Source: Pseudoalteromonas rubra
Lineage (GTDB): Bacteria > Pseudomonadota > Gammaproteobacteria > Enterobacterales > Alteromonadaceae
Assembly: GCF_001482385.1 (NCBI RefSeq)
Contig: NZ_CP013611.1
Coordinates: 310,001 to 374,000 of the forward strand
Length of the DNA: 64,000 nt
Direction of reading: 5' to 3'
Under the pieces are notes generated by a model. That model was not told the DNA's origin. It searched no databases and worked only from the letters and a program-made list of their open reading frames with translations. Positions within the stretch are counted from its first letter, which is position 1; the number at the start of each line of letters is the position of its first letter. Below are positions 9,215 to 18,381 of the stretch, one piece after another. Both the position numbers and the translations under genes were made by a program.

Positions 9215-10228
9215 ATGAAGAAAGTGACCATTAACAGTGTCGCACAGTATGCGGGAGTCTCGAAAAAGACGGTTTCTCGAGTGCTGAATAATGAACCTAA
9301 CGTCAGCCCGGCGACCCGTGAGAAAGTACTCAAGGTGTTCAAAGAGCTGGACTATCGGCCAAACCCGATAGCTCGGGGGTTGGCGCGTAACAAGAGCTTC
9401 ATTATCGGCTGTCTGTATGATAACCCGAGTAAAAGTTACATCACTCGGGTGCAAAGCGGTGCGTTAGAAGCGTGTCATAAACACAATTACAACTTGCTGA
9501 TCCACCCATGTGAGCTCAGGGGGGAGGCGTTAATTGACAACATAGATCAATTGCTGACGACGTCTCGCCTCGACGGGCTGGTGTTGACGCCGCCATTTTC
9601 TGATTCAAGGGAATTGATAGAGTTTCTTAAGCAGAAACAAGTCAATTACGCATTGGTGGCTTCTGCAATTCAGGATGATGACTCCATTTCTGTATGTAGC
9701 AACGACGAGCAGGGGGCATATGAACTCACCGAGCACTTGATTACGCTTGGGCATACCGACATTGCATTTATCAAGGGACACCCGGATCATAGTGCCACCG
9801 AAAACCGATTTAACGGTTATAAACGGGCGCTCGAACAGCACAAAATTCCTTTACAAGAACGGCTTGTGGCTGAGGGTAACTTCAGTTACCACTCGGGTGC
9901 AGATAGTGCTAAGGCGATACTGGATCTGACGCCACGTCCCTCCGCTGTGTTTGCCTCGAACGACTACATGGCGGCAGCTGTCCTTAAGCTGGCAACCCAG
10001 CGGGCGTTGCGAGTGCCGGAGGATTTGTCTATTGCCGGGTTCGATAATGCACCTATTGCCAGGCATATCTGGCCGGGCCTGACGACCATTGCACAGCCAG
10101 TCGAAGAGATGACCCTGCAGGCGGTTGAGCAACTGATACTGCAGATTTCTGAGCCTCAGGAAGAGGTTTATCATCGTGTGCTGGAAGCGCGTCTAATCAC
10201 TCGCGAGTCAACAGCCCAAAACCACTAA
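9215..10228 (+). CDS. LacI family regulator of glucose / Entner-Doudoroff genes (inferred)
   Basis: This 337-residue LacI-family protein has a helix-turn-helix at about residues 4-25 (TINSVAQYAGVSKKTVSRVL), the hinge segment YRPNPIARGLARNKS, and a sugar-binding-type effector domain ending IAGFDNAPIARHIWPGLTTI. It lies between glk and edd, in the same orientation and only 15 bases after glk. The three identical LacI-type operators in front of glk and edd suggest it controls both units and itself. That link is positional inference. A strong terminator follows, so edd must have its own promoter. Confidence 0.88.
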   Translation: MKKVTINSVAQYAGVSKKTVSRVLNNEPNVSPATREKVLKVFKELDYRPNPIARGLARNKSFIIGCLYDNPSKSYITRVQSGALEACHKHNYNLLIHPCELRGEALIDNIDQLLTTSRLDGLVLTPPFSDSRELIEFLKQKQVNYALVASAIQDDDSISVCSNDEQGAYELTEHLITLGHTDIAFIKGHPDHSATENRFNGYKRALEQHKIPLQERLVAEGNFSYHSGADSAKAILDLTPRPSAVFASNDYMAAAVLKLATQRALRVPEDLSIAGFDNAPIARHIWPGLTTIAQPVEEMTLQAVEQLILQISEPQEEVYHRVLEARLITRESTAQNH

Positions 10229-10249
10229 ATCCCATTTTTATACTTGCCC

Positions 10250-10280
10250 AAAGCCCGGCCATTACTGGTCGGGCTTTTTT
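10250..10280 (+). terminator. Rho-independent terminator after the LacI regulator
   Basis: Stem AAAGCCCGGCC / GGTCGGGCTTT with a six-base loop and a T tract to 10280. It isolates the glk-regulator unit from edd. Confidence 0.85.
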
Positions 10281-10330
10281 GTTTGTTATTTGTTCATTTG
10301 TGAAATTTAGACTAAATTTAACGGAAAGGT

Positions 10331-10344
10331 TGACACCGGTGTCA
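10331..10344. promoter_or_regulatory. Operator TGACACCGGTGTCA, copy 1 upstream of edd
   Basis: Identical to the glk operator. It overlaps a perfect -35 hexamer TTGACA (10330-10335); TAAATA at 10355-10360 is a possible -10 with a long 19-base spacer. Binding here would block RNA polymerase. Confidence 0.8.
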
Positions 10345-10363
10345 GAAACGTGAGTAAATATAG

Positions 10364-10377
10364 TGACACCGGTGTCA
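10364..10377. promoter_or_regulatory. Operator TGACACCGGTGTCA, copy 2 upstream of edd
   Basis: A second identical copy whose centre is 33 bases (about three helical turns) downstream of copy 1, so two dimers could sit on the same DNA face and act cooperatively. Confidence 0.8.
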
Positions 10378-10431
10378 GGTTGGGGTGAGAGACAACCTGA
10401 TAGCGTACCTTTGAACGGGTAAATCAAAGCT

Positions 10432-10459
10432 GCTCAGTACAGGTAGAGCTGTACTGAGC
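10432..10459 (+). promoter_or_regulatory. Leader hairpin in the edd 5' untranslated region
   Basis: Perfect 10-bp arms GCTCAGTACA / TGTACTGAGC with an eight-base loop, followed by CTTTTCCTCT, sit between the operators and the edd start at 10489. It could be an attenuator-like or mRNA-stabilising structure. The T run is interrupted, so it is a weak terminator at best. Confidence 0.5.
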
Positions 10460-10488
10460 CTTTTCCTCTAACAATAGAGAGTTGAATT

Positions 10489-12342
10489 ATGTTGCATCCT
10501 CGAATTCATGAAGTCACTCAACGCGTTATCACTCGCAGTCAGCGATCTCGTCATGCCTATCTTGAGCGTATCGAACAAGCAAAAAAACAAACTCGAGTCA
10601 GAGCCGGACTAGGCTGTGGTAACCTGGCACACGTGATGGCGGCCTGTTCGAGCAGTGACAAAACCAGATTAAAAGCTGATGAGCAGCCAAACCTGGCCAT
10701 CATCAATTCGTACAACGACATGTTGTCTGCCCACGTGCCTTACAAAGAATATCCGGATCAAATCAAAGCGATTGCCGAAAAATACGATGCGACCGCACAG
10801 GTTGCCGGTGGTGTACCGGCAATGTGTGACGGTGTAACGCAGGGTCGCGATGGCATGGAGCTGTCTTTATTTTCACGTGATGTGATAGCAATGTCGACAG
10901 CGGTTGCACTCTCACACGACGTGTTTGACGGTGTGTTCTGTCTGGGGGTGTGCGACAAGATTGTTCCGGGACTGTTGATTGGCGCACTATCTTTTGGCCA
11001 CCTTCCCATTTACTTCTTACCTGCGGGACCGATGCAGTCGGGTATTCCAAACAAAGAAAAGGCGCGTGTTAGACAAAAATTTGCACAGGGCCTGGTGAGC
11101 CGCGAAGAGCTATTGGAAGCGGAAAGTGCGTCTTACCATAGCGCAGGTACCTGTACTTTCTACGGTACCGCTAACTCAAACCAAATGCTCATGGAAATTA
11201 TGGGTCTGCATTTACCGGGCAGCTCATTTATCAACCCTTACACTGAACTGCGCGAAGGCCTGACAGCCAGCGCAGTAGAAACCATGTTGAAGCAACTCCA
11301 GGGTGATGACAAAGCGAATAGCCTGGCGGAAGTGGTCAGTGAGAAAACTGTGATTAACGGATTGGTTGGTCTGTTAGCGACGGGGGGGTCAACTAACCAC
11401 GCTATTCACCTGGTTGCGATGGCAAAAGCGGCTGGCGTCGAAATCACGTGGAAAGACATGGCTGATTTATCGGAAGTTGTGCCGTTGCTGACGCGTATTT
11501 ACCCAAATGGCTCAGCCGATGTGAATCACTTCCAGGCTGCTGGTGGTATGGGATTCCTGATGCGTGAGTTGCGTGATGCGGGTTACCTGCACAATGACGT
11601 AAAAACCATTGTCGGCGAAGGCCTGGATGCATACACCAAAGAACCTGTATTGGATGTCGATCCTTCACTCATCATGACGGACAGCAAGGGTCCTGCAAAA
11701 GTGAAGTGGATTGATTGCCCGGTAGATTCTCTGGACGAAGATGTACTCAGACCCGTTTCTAACCCATTCAACAATCAAGGTGGCTTACAGCTACTGAGTG
11801 GAAACCTGGGTAAATCAGTGATTAAAGTGTCGGCCGTTGCAGAGCAGCACCAGGTGGTGTCGGCACCTGCCAAAGTATTTAGTTCACAAGCCGCACTGCA
11901 AGAAGCTTATACGCGAGGCGAACTTAATCAGGACTTTATTGCGGTTATCAAAGAGCAAGGTCCTAAGGCAAAAGGGATGCCGGAATTACACAAATTGACA
12001 CCGGTCATGGCGAGTTTGCAGGATGAAGGCTTTAAGGTTGCCATCGTGACAGACGGTCGTATGTCAGGCGCCTCAGGCAAAGTCCCTGCGGCTATTCACC
12101 TGGCTCCGGAAGCCGTTGAAGGTGGCCCGATTGCGAAAGTACGGGAAGGCGATTTGATCACATTAGACGCACCAAAAGGTGAGCTGCTACTGCATGTCAG
12201 CGACGAAGAGCTTGCCCAGCGCGAGATTGAACTAACGGAAGTTGGTACAACCTTTGGTACAGGCCGTGAGTTATTTAGCGGCTTTAGAAATATTGTCAGC
12301 AGCGCCGATTTAGGTGCGAGTGCATTCGGCATAGAAGAATAA
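10489..12342 (+). CDS. edd: Phosphogluconate dehydratase (Entner-Doudoroff)
   Basis: The protein has 617 residues, close to the length of E. coli Edd. It belongs to the IlvD/Edd iron-sulfur dehydratases: [12 protein letters not shown] (about 108-119), CDKIVPG (155-161), GSTNHAIHL, and the C-terminal [19 protein letters not shown] are all present. It converts 6-phosphogluconate to 2-keto-3-deoxy-6-phosphogluconate in the cytoplasm. The eda gene starts 23 bases after its stop and gapA follows 17 bases after eda, so the three are one operon under the double operator. The upstream zwf-pgl genes are not in the window. Confidence 0.96.
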   Translation: MLHPRIHEVTQRVITRSQRSRHAYLERIEQAKKQTRVRAGLGCGNLAHVMAACSSSDKTRLKADEQPNLAIINSYNDMLSAHVPYKEYPDQIKAIAEKYDATAQVAGGVPAMCDGVTQGRDGMELSLFSRDVIAMSTAVALSHDVFDGVFCLGVCDKIVPGLLIGALSFGHLPIYFLPAGPMQSGIPNKEKARVRQKFAQGLVSREELLEAESASYHSAGTCTFYGTANSNQMLMEIMGLHLPGSSFINPYTELREGLTASAVETMLKQLQGDDKANSLAEVVSEKTVINGLVGLLATGGSTNHAIHLVAMAKAAGVEITWKDMADLSEVVPLLTRIYPNGSADVNHFQAAGGMGFLMRELRDAGYLHNDVKTIVGEGLDAYTKEPVLDVDPSLIMTDSKGPAKVKWIDCPVDSLDEDVLRPVSNPFNNQGGLQLLSGNLGKSVIKVSAVAEQHQVVSAPAKVFSSQAALQEAYTRGELNQDFIAVIKEQGPKAKGMPELHKLTPVMASLQDEGFKVAIVTDGRMSGASGKVPAAIHLAPEAVEGGPIAKVREGDLITLDAPKGELLLHVSDEELAQREIELTEVGTTFGTGRELFSGFRNIVSSADLGASAFGIEE

Positions 12343-12365
12343 TAGCAACTGGGAATGAGGACATT

Positions 12366-12986
12366 ATGAGCATTAAAGAGATTTTATCAGCGGCACCGGT
12401 AGTACCCGTTATTGTTATTGATGATTTAGAAGATGCAGTGCCATTAGCGCAGGCATTATATCGCGGTGGTCTTCGCGCATTAGAGGTGACATTGCGTACG
12501 CCAGTTGCTGCACAAGCAGTAAAGGCGATGAAAGAAGCGGTACCAGAGGCCTATGTAGGCACAGGTACTGTGGTCGACAAAGCCTCGTTTGACGCTTCTG
12601 TTGAGGCTGGCGCCGACTTTATGGTGAGCCCGGGTGTCAGCTTAGAATTACTGGCGCTGGCAAAAGAGTCTGATATCCCGTTTCTGCCTGGTGCGGCGAC
12701 GCCTAGCGAAGCGATGGAACTGGCAGCGCAGGGCTTTAAGTTTCTTAAGTTTTTCCCGGCAGAAGCTGCAGGTGGCACGGCAATGCTGAAATCAATCGGT
12801 GGTCCTTTACCTCAGGTGACGTTTTGCCCAACTGGTGGGATCAGCTTAGCAACAGCACCCAACTATCTGGCACTGAGCAATGTAATCTGTGTTGGAGGGA
12901 CCTGGATGCTCGATAAAACACTTATCGCAAACAAAGACTGGCAAGCCATCGAAGCGCTTGCTCGACAAGCAAGTGAAGTAAACTAA
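12366..12986 (+). CDS. eda: KDPG/KHG aldolase (Entner-Doudoroff)
   Basis: The 206-residue protein is a class I aldolase of the Eda family. The Schiff-base lysine lies in KFFPAEAAGG (Lys128) and the catalytic glutamate in LEVTLRTP (Glu40). It cleaves 2-keto-3-deoxy-6-phosphogluconate to pyruvate and glyceraldehyde-3-phosphate. It sits between edd and gapA in one operon, so the triose phosphate product is handed directly to the next encoded enzyme. Confidence 0.96.
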   Translation: MSIKEILSAAPVVPVIVIDDLEDAVPLAQALYRGGLRALEVTLRTPVAAQAVKAMKEAVPEAYVGTGTVVDKASFDASVEAGADFMVSPGVSLELLALAKESDIPFLPGAATPSEAMELAAQGFKFLKFFPAEAAGGTAMLKSIGGPLPQVTFCPTGGISLATAPNYLALSNVICVGGTWMLDKTLIANKDWQAIEALARQASEVN

Positions 12987-13003
12987 TTTAGGGGAATAGG
13001 GTT

Positions 13004-14008
13004 ATGATTAATATTGCAATTAATGGCTATGGCCGTATCGGTCGAAATGTACTGAGAGCACTTTACGAATCAGGTCAAAATGACCAGATCAAGATTGTCG
13101 CGATCAATGATCTGGCACCTGCACAGACTAACGCGCACCTGACTCAGTTTGACTCTGTACACGGACGCTTTAACTTCCCTGTTGAATTGAAAGACAACAC
13201 GCTGACTGTTGGTGAAGATAAGATCACGCTGACCCAAGAGCGAGACCCTGAGCAATTACCGTGGCGTGATCTGGATGTCGACATCGTGCTTGAGTGTACG
13301 GGTTTGTTTACTTCACGTGAAACTGCGGGCAAACACATTACTGCGGGTGCAAAGAAAGTCATTGTGTCTGCACCTGGAACGGATATGGATGCCACTGTTG
13401 TGCACGGTGTGAACAGTGATGTGCTAAATGCAGACAGCACTATTATTTCAAATGCGTCTTGTACGACTAACTGTCTGGCACCAGTTGCGAAAGCACTGAA
13501 CGATTCCATTGGTATTGAGCAGGGCAGTATGACCACCATTCATGCATATACCAATGACCAAAACCTGTGTGATGTCTATCACAAAGACTTATACCGTGCA
13601 CGTAGTGCCACACAGTCTATGATCCCGACCAAAACTGGTGCGGCTAAAGCGGTTGGTCTGGTGCTGCCTGAGCTGGCGGGTAAACTGGATGGCATGGCAG
13701 TACGCGTGCCTACCGTCAATGTCTCTGTGGTTGACCTGACCTTTATCGCTAAACGTGAAACATCTGCTGCGGAGGTCAATGAGATCCTTCAGGGGGCTGC
13801 AGAAGGTGCAATGGCAGGTATCCTCGAATATAACACTTTGCCGCTGGTATCTGTGGACTTCAATCATAACCCGGCTTCATCAGTCTTTGATGCGACGCAG
13901 ACTAAAGTGGATGGAAAATTGGTTAAAGTTATGGCTTGGTATGACAACGAGTGGGGTTTCTCAAATCGTATGCTTGACCAGGCAAAAGCATTGGCTGCGT
14001 TCCTGTAA
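13004..14008 (+). CDS. gap: Glyceraldehyde-3-phosphate dehydrogenase, type I
   Basis: The 334-residue protein has the N-terminal NAD-binding motif [10 protein letters not shown] and the catalytic cysteine in SNASCTTNC (Cys153), followed by the substrate-binding [13 protein letters not shown] region and the conserved C-terminal [12 protein letters not shown]. It oxidises glyceraldehyde-3-phosphate to 1,3-bisphosphoglycerate. Placement after edd-eda makes it the lower-glycolysis partner for Entner-Doudoroff flux, and it should share repression through TGACACCGGTGTCA. A second GAPDH gene elsewhere in the genome is likely but cannot be seen here. Confidence 0.95.
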   Translation: MINIAINGYGRIGRNVLRALYESGQNDQIKIVAINDLAPAQTNAHLTQFDSVHGRFNFPVELKDNTLTVGEDKITLTQERDPEQLPWRDLDVDIVLECTGLFTSRETAGKHITAGAKKVIVSAPGTDMDATVVHGVNSDVLNADSTIISNASCTTNCLAPVAKALNDSIGIEQGSMTTIHAYTNDQNLCDVYHKDLYRARSATQSMIPTKTGAAKAVGLVLPELAGKLDGMAVRVPTVNVSVVDLTFIAKRETSAAEVNEILQGAAEGAMAGILEYNTLPLVSVDFNHNPASSVFDATQTKVDGKLVKVMAWYDNEWGFSNRMLDQAKALAAFL

Positions 14009-14048
14009 GTAACACGCTTAGCGGCAATTTAAATTCTTGCGTCATTTT

Positions 14049-14074
14049 AGCCCCACACCATGTGGGGCTTTTTT
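14049..14074 (+). terminator. Terminator of the edd-eda-gap operon
   Basis: Perfect 9-bp stem AGCCCCACA / TGTGGGGCT with a 3-base loop and six T residues, 41 bases after the gap stop. Confidence 0.9.
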
Positions 14075-14211
14075 GTACGCGCTTTTTTATACAAAGCGGC
14101 GTGTTTACCTTTTTTAACGCCAAAGTTGGCCTATTAGGCGCGTGGTGTTTGCACCTTAGGGCTGATTTTTATTACACTGCGCACAATTTTAATTAACGAC
14201 AAAGAAATAAC

Positions 14212-15639
14212 ATGAAAGAAGGGTTTAAAGTACCTCATACGCTCATCCTGCTGTTGTCTATGATGCTGGTGGCATATATTGCGACTTGGCTAGTTCCGCA
14301 AGGTTTCTTCGATACAGTCACGCTCGATAATGGCCGTCAGGCTGTAGTGCCCGGCACTTATGCACTTGCTGAAGCACAAACTCATTTAACGCCCATGGAT
14401 TTCCTGGTCGCTATTCCGCGCGCATTTGCAGCTGCACAAGACGTTATTTTCTTTGTTTTTATTGTCGGAGGTGTTCTGTCAATTGCACGTGCAACGGGTA
14501 CCATTGATGCCTTAATTGGCCGCCTGCTTGAGCGGTTTGGTCATAAGCCAAATATTTTGATTTTTATGGTGGTGTTTTGCTTTGCACTCGCATCCGGCGC
14601 CATTGGTACTGCGGGCGAATATATTCCCTTTGTCCTGATTCTGGTGGGACTGTGTAAAGCAATGCGGCTTGATGCGATGACTGCTGTGGGCATGGTCGTG
14701 GCAGGGTATGGGATTGGTTATGGTGTGTCAGCCTTTAACCCTTTTACCGTGATGGTAGCGCAAAAGGTTGCTGATATTCCGGTTTACTCAGGTATTGAGC
14801 TACGTCTGGCGATTTTCTTGCCGTTCGTTTTAATTGGTTTCCATCACGTATGGAGCTATGCCAAAAAAGTACAGGCAAACCCTGAATTATCCCTGACGAA
14901 AGGCCTGCCTTGTCCGCTTGCTGGTTCAGCAGAAGCGAATTACCCGATGCTTAATAAGCGCCACCAAATGATCTTGTTTGGCCTCGTTGCTGCCATTATC
15001 ACGGCTGTCTGGGGTATTTCTCAAAAGGGCTGGTATCTGTATGAGCTGGGTGCGGTGTTTATCTCCTGGGGTATTTTCACAACGTTAGTCGGCCAGATTG
15101 GTGCTGACCGCGCTGCAAATGAGTTTATTGAAGGCGTGAAAGATCTGGCAAGTACTGCCATCCTGATTGGTGTTGCAAGGGGCATTGCGTTAATTATGGA
15201 AGATGGACAGATCTTGCATACCTTGGTTTACGCTATGTCGTCGCCGCTGTCACATTTAGGCGCTGAGCTGGCTGCGGTCGGCATGTTCATTATGCAAACA
15301 CTGTTGAACCTGTTTATTCCTTCGGGCAGTGGTCAGGCATATGTAACTATGCCGCTTATGGCACCGGTTGGTGACATCATTGGTGTGTATCGTCAGGTTG
15401 CAGTGCTTGCATACCAGTTTGGTGATGGTTTCTCTAACATGATTATTCCAACCAACGCTGTGCTGATGGGTATCATCGGAATGGCCGGTGTACCTTATCA
15501 TTTATGGTTCCGATTCTGTCTGCCGCTATTCGGCAAGCTGATGCTGGCAGCGTCAGTGGTATTGGTGCTTGCGGTTACATTTGGTTATGGTGAAGATGTA
15601 CAGCCAAAAGTGAGTGCAACGACACAGGTGCAATCGTAA
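14212..15639 (+). CDS. YfcC family (C4-dicarboxylate/arginine-ornithine type) membrane permease
   Basis: The 475-residue protein is almost entirely hydrophobic, with about 12 predicted membrane segments. The segments GTAGEYIPFVLILVGLCKAM, GYGIGYGVSAFNPFTVMVAQ and LFIPSGSGQAYVTMPLMAP are characteristic of the YfcC/DcuC-like ion transporter superfamily. Members carry dicarboxylates, basic amino acids or peptides; the substrate cannot be read from the sequence. It is a single gene with its own leader (14075-14211) and a hairpin downstream. It has no obvious functional link to the Entner-Doudoroff operon. Confidence 0.85.
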   Translation: MKEGFKVPHTLILLLSMMLVAYIATWLVPQGFFDTVTLDNGRQAVVPGTYALAEAQTHLTPMDFLVAIPRAFAAAQDVIFFVFIVGGVLSIARATGTIDALIGRLLERFGHKPNILIFMVVFCFALASGAIGTAGEYIPFVLILVGLCKAMRLDAMTAVGMVVAGYGIGYGVSAFNPFTVMVAQKVADIPVYSGIELRLAIFLPFVLIGFHHVWSYAKKVQANPELSLTKGLPCPLAGSAEANYPMLNKRHQMILFGLVAAIITAVWGISQKGWYLYELGAVFISWGIFTTLVGQIGADRAANEFIEGVKDLASTAILIGVARGIALIMEDGQILHTLVYAMSSPLSHLGAELAAVGMFIMQTLLNLFIPSGSGQAYVTMPLMAPVGDIIGVYRQVAVLAYQFGDGFSNMIIPTNAVLMGIIGMAGVPYHLWFRFCLPLFGKLMLAASVVLVLAVTFGYGEDVQPKVSATTQVQS

Positions 15640-15648
15640 TATCTATCT

Positions 15649-15675
15649 GCTCGCAGAGTATCCGCTCTGCGAGCA
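15649..15675 (+). terminator. Hairpin downstream of the YfcC-type permease
   Basis: Perfect 11-bp inverted repeat TGCTCGCAGAG / CTCTGCGAGCA just after the stop. There is no clear T run, so it may be a weak terminator or 3'-end protector. Confidence 0.5.
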
Positions 15676-15928
15676 ATCTCTTCGCTCACAGCCCGGCCCC
15701 CTCTAAACCCTCTTTATCCTAATTAATGATATATGTTGTCGCTAATTCTAGCTTTCAGTTTGTTACCTACCCAGCTTGTTGTTTTTATGACGTAGCTCAC
15801 AAACTAGGTTTTGGGTGTTTTTGTTACCTTTTATGTTATTTTGTAAATATGTTTTTGTATTTTTGTTCTTGGCAGTGGAAAAGTTGAAGTGCTAGTAATA
15901 GAGGTGAACCCAAAAAAGGAACTGTACA

Positions 15929-17803
15929 ATGAAAATAAAGAAACAGCCTCTTGCTTGTATTATCGCGACACTACTCAGTGTAAGTGCTTCTGCAACAACT
16001 GATCGTGACTATCAACACCGCTGGCTTGATCCAAATGGGGATCCTATGCTTGCATTGCAGTGGAACTTACTAAATTCCGGTTCACTGGCAAATACCCAGT
16101 CTGGAATTGACCTGAACTTGTGGCAGACGCATATCTGGGGTCACAAAGGACAGGATATTCTGGTAGCAGTCGTGGATTCGGGTGTTGACATGGAACATGC
16201 AGACTTAGATGCCAATACAATAGATGATCCCTTAATTAATCCACAACCTAATGCTGGTAGCGATCATGGCACTATGGTGGCGGGGATAATTGCTGCGGTA
16301 CAAAACAACATCGGGGTGCGTGGAGTTGCGCCAATGGCAAAGGTTACGGCATTTACCAATTATGGCGGAACCTTCGAAAGTCATGAGCAGTGGAAGATAA
16401 GTCATGGTTACGATGGTGACCTTTTGGATAACTCAACCACAGATCGGATCCGTATCTTCAATAAAAGTTATGGTATGAGTCCGTCGGTGAGTTTGCCTTA
16501 TACTTTTTCAAAAACCATTCAGGATAGCCAGGGTAAAGATATCCTGATGTTTAGCCAGCCTGAGCAGGAAAAGATCTATGAAGCGGTTTCTCTGTCCACT
16601 GAACAGGATCCCCGCACCGCAGTCTACGTGCAGGCAGCCGGAAATTCATATCGGGATTCTCGCATTCACTATTTTACAGACACAGGATTAGACTTTTTCG
16701 GTTACAGTTTTCCCGTTGGCGGTAATTATGGCTTGCCCTGGACAAACGGTAACTCACTTTATACTCCTGCGAACTTCTGGAATCTGACGGTCAGTGCGCT
16801 GAGTGCAGATGGTGTATTGTCTGAGTACTCGACGGTAGGGAGTAATGTGTTTCTGACTGCCCCTGGTGGATTGGACAGGGGCACCCCGGGTCATGCAACT
16901 ACGCGTATTTCATGCGCCTGGTATCTGGAAAACATTGATGCAAACTTCAATTGTAATGGAGACGATGATTTTACTGTGCGTATGAATGGTACATCGTCAG
17001 CGGCACCGAATACGTCGGGTGCTATTGCGTTGCTGCTTTCTGCTGCGCAGCAACAGAACCATGATCTGACACCGCGCGACATCCGTCATCTCCTGGCACG
17101 TACAGCAACAAAAGTGGATCCGACACGCGCCGACATCGACGTGAATGGCATTACAGCATTTGAAGGGTGGAGCACCAATACAGCAGGGCACACATTCTCA
17201 CCTTACTATGGCTTTGGTTTGATTGATGTAGATAAAGCGACAGAGCTGGTGCGCCGCTATGCAATCGAACAACTCCCTTCTGAGTTGGTTAAGACGCCCT
17301 GGTATGGGCTGAATGAAGCAGTGAATCCAACTATTGAAGATGATGCCAGCCAGACGACAACGGCAAGCATTAAAGTAACAGATGACTTGTTTATAGAAGG
17401 TGTTCAGATCCGGCTAGATGCACGACACGCACGTATTTCAGATTTGAAAGTAGAGCTGGAGTCACCGAATGGTACCCGCAGTATCCTGATGTCACCCTTT
17501 AATAACCTGGTAGGGCAGCATCTGGGCTTACCAGAGCAGTCACCCGGTAGCCAGGATGGCTATACAGATCATTTGATGCTCAGTTACAAGTTTTGGGATG
17601 AGAAAGCCAATGCAGGCGATGGCCAGTGGAAGCTACATATCACAGATATGAGTAACGAAACCCGGGCTTTTGGGATCTTTGACTTCGTCAATGGGAGTCA
17701 AGTCCATCAGGTAGAGAACAACCCTGAGGCTGGTGTATTACAAGGCTGGTCTATTCGTATTCTGGGTCATAAAACGAAAGTAACGAAGAAAAAAGCGCTG
17801 TAA
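15929..17803 (+). CDS. Secreted subtilisin-like (S8) serine protease with C-terminal P/proprotein-convertase domain
   Basis: The 624-residue precursor has a signal peptide (about 1-22). The catalytic triad is visible: Asp83 in VVDSGVDMEHADL, His113 in DHGTMVAGI, Ser356 in NGTSSAAP, with the oxyanion Asn in AAGNS near 239. There is little room for a propeptide between the signal peptide and the catalytic domain. From about residue 455 to 615 a P domain follows (ISDLKVELESPNGT, GQWKLHITDM), as in kexin-like and many marine secreted proteases; this domain often aids folding or substrate binding. The domain order matches kexin-type enzymes. It is a single gene, probably for extracellular protein degradation. 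Confidence 0.92.
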   Translation: MKIKKQPLACIIATLLSVSASATTDRDYQHRWLDPNGDPMLALQWNLLNSGSLANTQSGIDLNLWQTHIWGHKGQDILVAVVDSGVDMEHADLDANTIDDPLINPQPNAGSDHGTMVAGIIAAVQNNIGVRGVAPMAKVTAFTNYGGTFESHEQWKISHGYDGDLLDNSTTDRIRIFNKSYGMSPSVSLPYTFSKTIQDSQGKDILMFSQPEQEKIYEAVSLSTEQDPRTAVYVQAAGNSYRDSRIHYFTDTGLDFFGYSFPVGGNYGLPWTNGNSLYTPANFWNLTVSALSADGVLSEYSTVGSNVFLTAPGGLDRGTPGHATTRISCAWYLENIDANFNCNGDDDFTVRMNGTSSAAPNTSGAIALLLSAAQQQNHDLTPRDIRHLLARTATKVDPTRADIDVNGITAFEGWSTNTAGHTFSPYYGFGLIDVDKATELVRRYAIEQLPSELVKTPWYGLNEAVNPTIEDDASQTTTASIKVTDDLFIEGVQIRLDARHARISDLKVELESPNGTRSILMSPFNNLVGQHLGLPEQSPGSQDGYTDHLMLSYKFWDEKANAGDGQWKLHITDMSNETRAFGIFDFVNGSQVHQVENNPEAGVLQGWSIRILGHKTKVTKKKAL

Positions 17804-17833
17804 ATTCAGAACAGTGGTTGCAGAGCAACCAGT

Positions 17834-17880
17834 AAACCAAAACGCCGTGTCTCATAGAGGTGCAGCGTTTTGGTTTGTGT
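17834..17880. terminator. Inverted repeat after the subtilase gene
   Basis: Perfect 12-bp arms AAACCAAAACGC / GCGTTTTGGTTT with an 18-base spacer. The T-rich end on plus and A-rich start allow function in both directions. The long loop lowers confidence. Confidence 0.6.
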
Positions 17881-18381
17881 CGTTTTAAATCGGCTAGTCT
17901 AATTTAAGCTCAAAACTAGCTGTCTTCTTTGCTGGTTGATTTCCTCACCTTCGTTTACTTTGATAAGCCATTCTGTTTTCTTTGACTGGCGTATCGCCAC
18001 CGTCGGACCTCCACCGTATGCAGTAAGGGACAGGCCCATCGTGATGTCTAATACCAATTTCACGGAGCAAAGATGACGCTCACTGTGTTAAAAATTTCTC
18101 ATTTTGAATCTTTACCTAAGGTATAAATTCGCAAAGTTTTGGCTAGTTATCGAACATATTCTCTCGCCTTAAAATAGAACACTTAATTAAGGAAATTGGT
18201 GTAAAAAGCGCTTTTTATTGGGGAGGCATCTCATTTTGAAGCATACTGATAGCTGCTTTAAAAGCCGGAATGTTGGTGATTTTTGAGTTATGTAAACAGC
18301 AGTGATTATTGAGTGATTGTAAATAAAGGGGGGAGGCAGGCTACCAGCCAGTAACTGGCAGCCTGTAAGAGGTTATTTTGG
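17881..18381. other. Non-coding gap between the subtilase and the TonB-dependent receptor
   Basis: About 500 bases without a supportable gene. It contains the imperfect terminal-inverted-repeat element at 18050-18203 described separately. The rest is AT-rich with scattered stops. Confidence 0.6.
18050..18203. repeat. Possible MITE-like element (imperfect terminal inverted repeats)
   Basis: TAATACCAATTTCAC at the left end is an imperfect inverted match to GGAAATTGGTGTAAA at the right end, bounding about 154 bases with no open frame. This size and architecture suit a miniature inverted-repeat element or an IS remnant. I see only one copy in the window, so the call depends on finding others. 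Confidence 0.35.
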
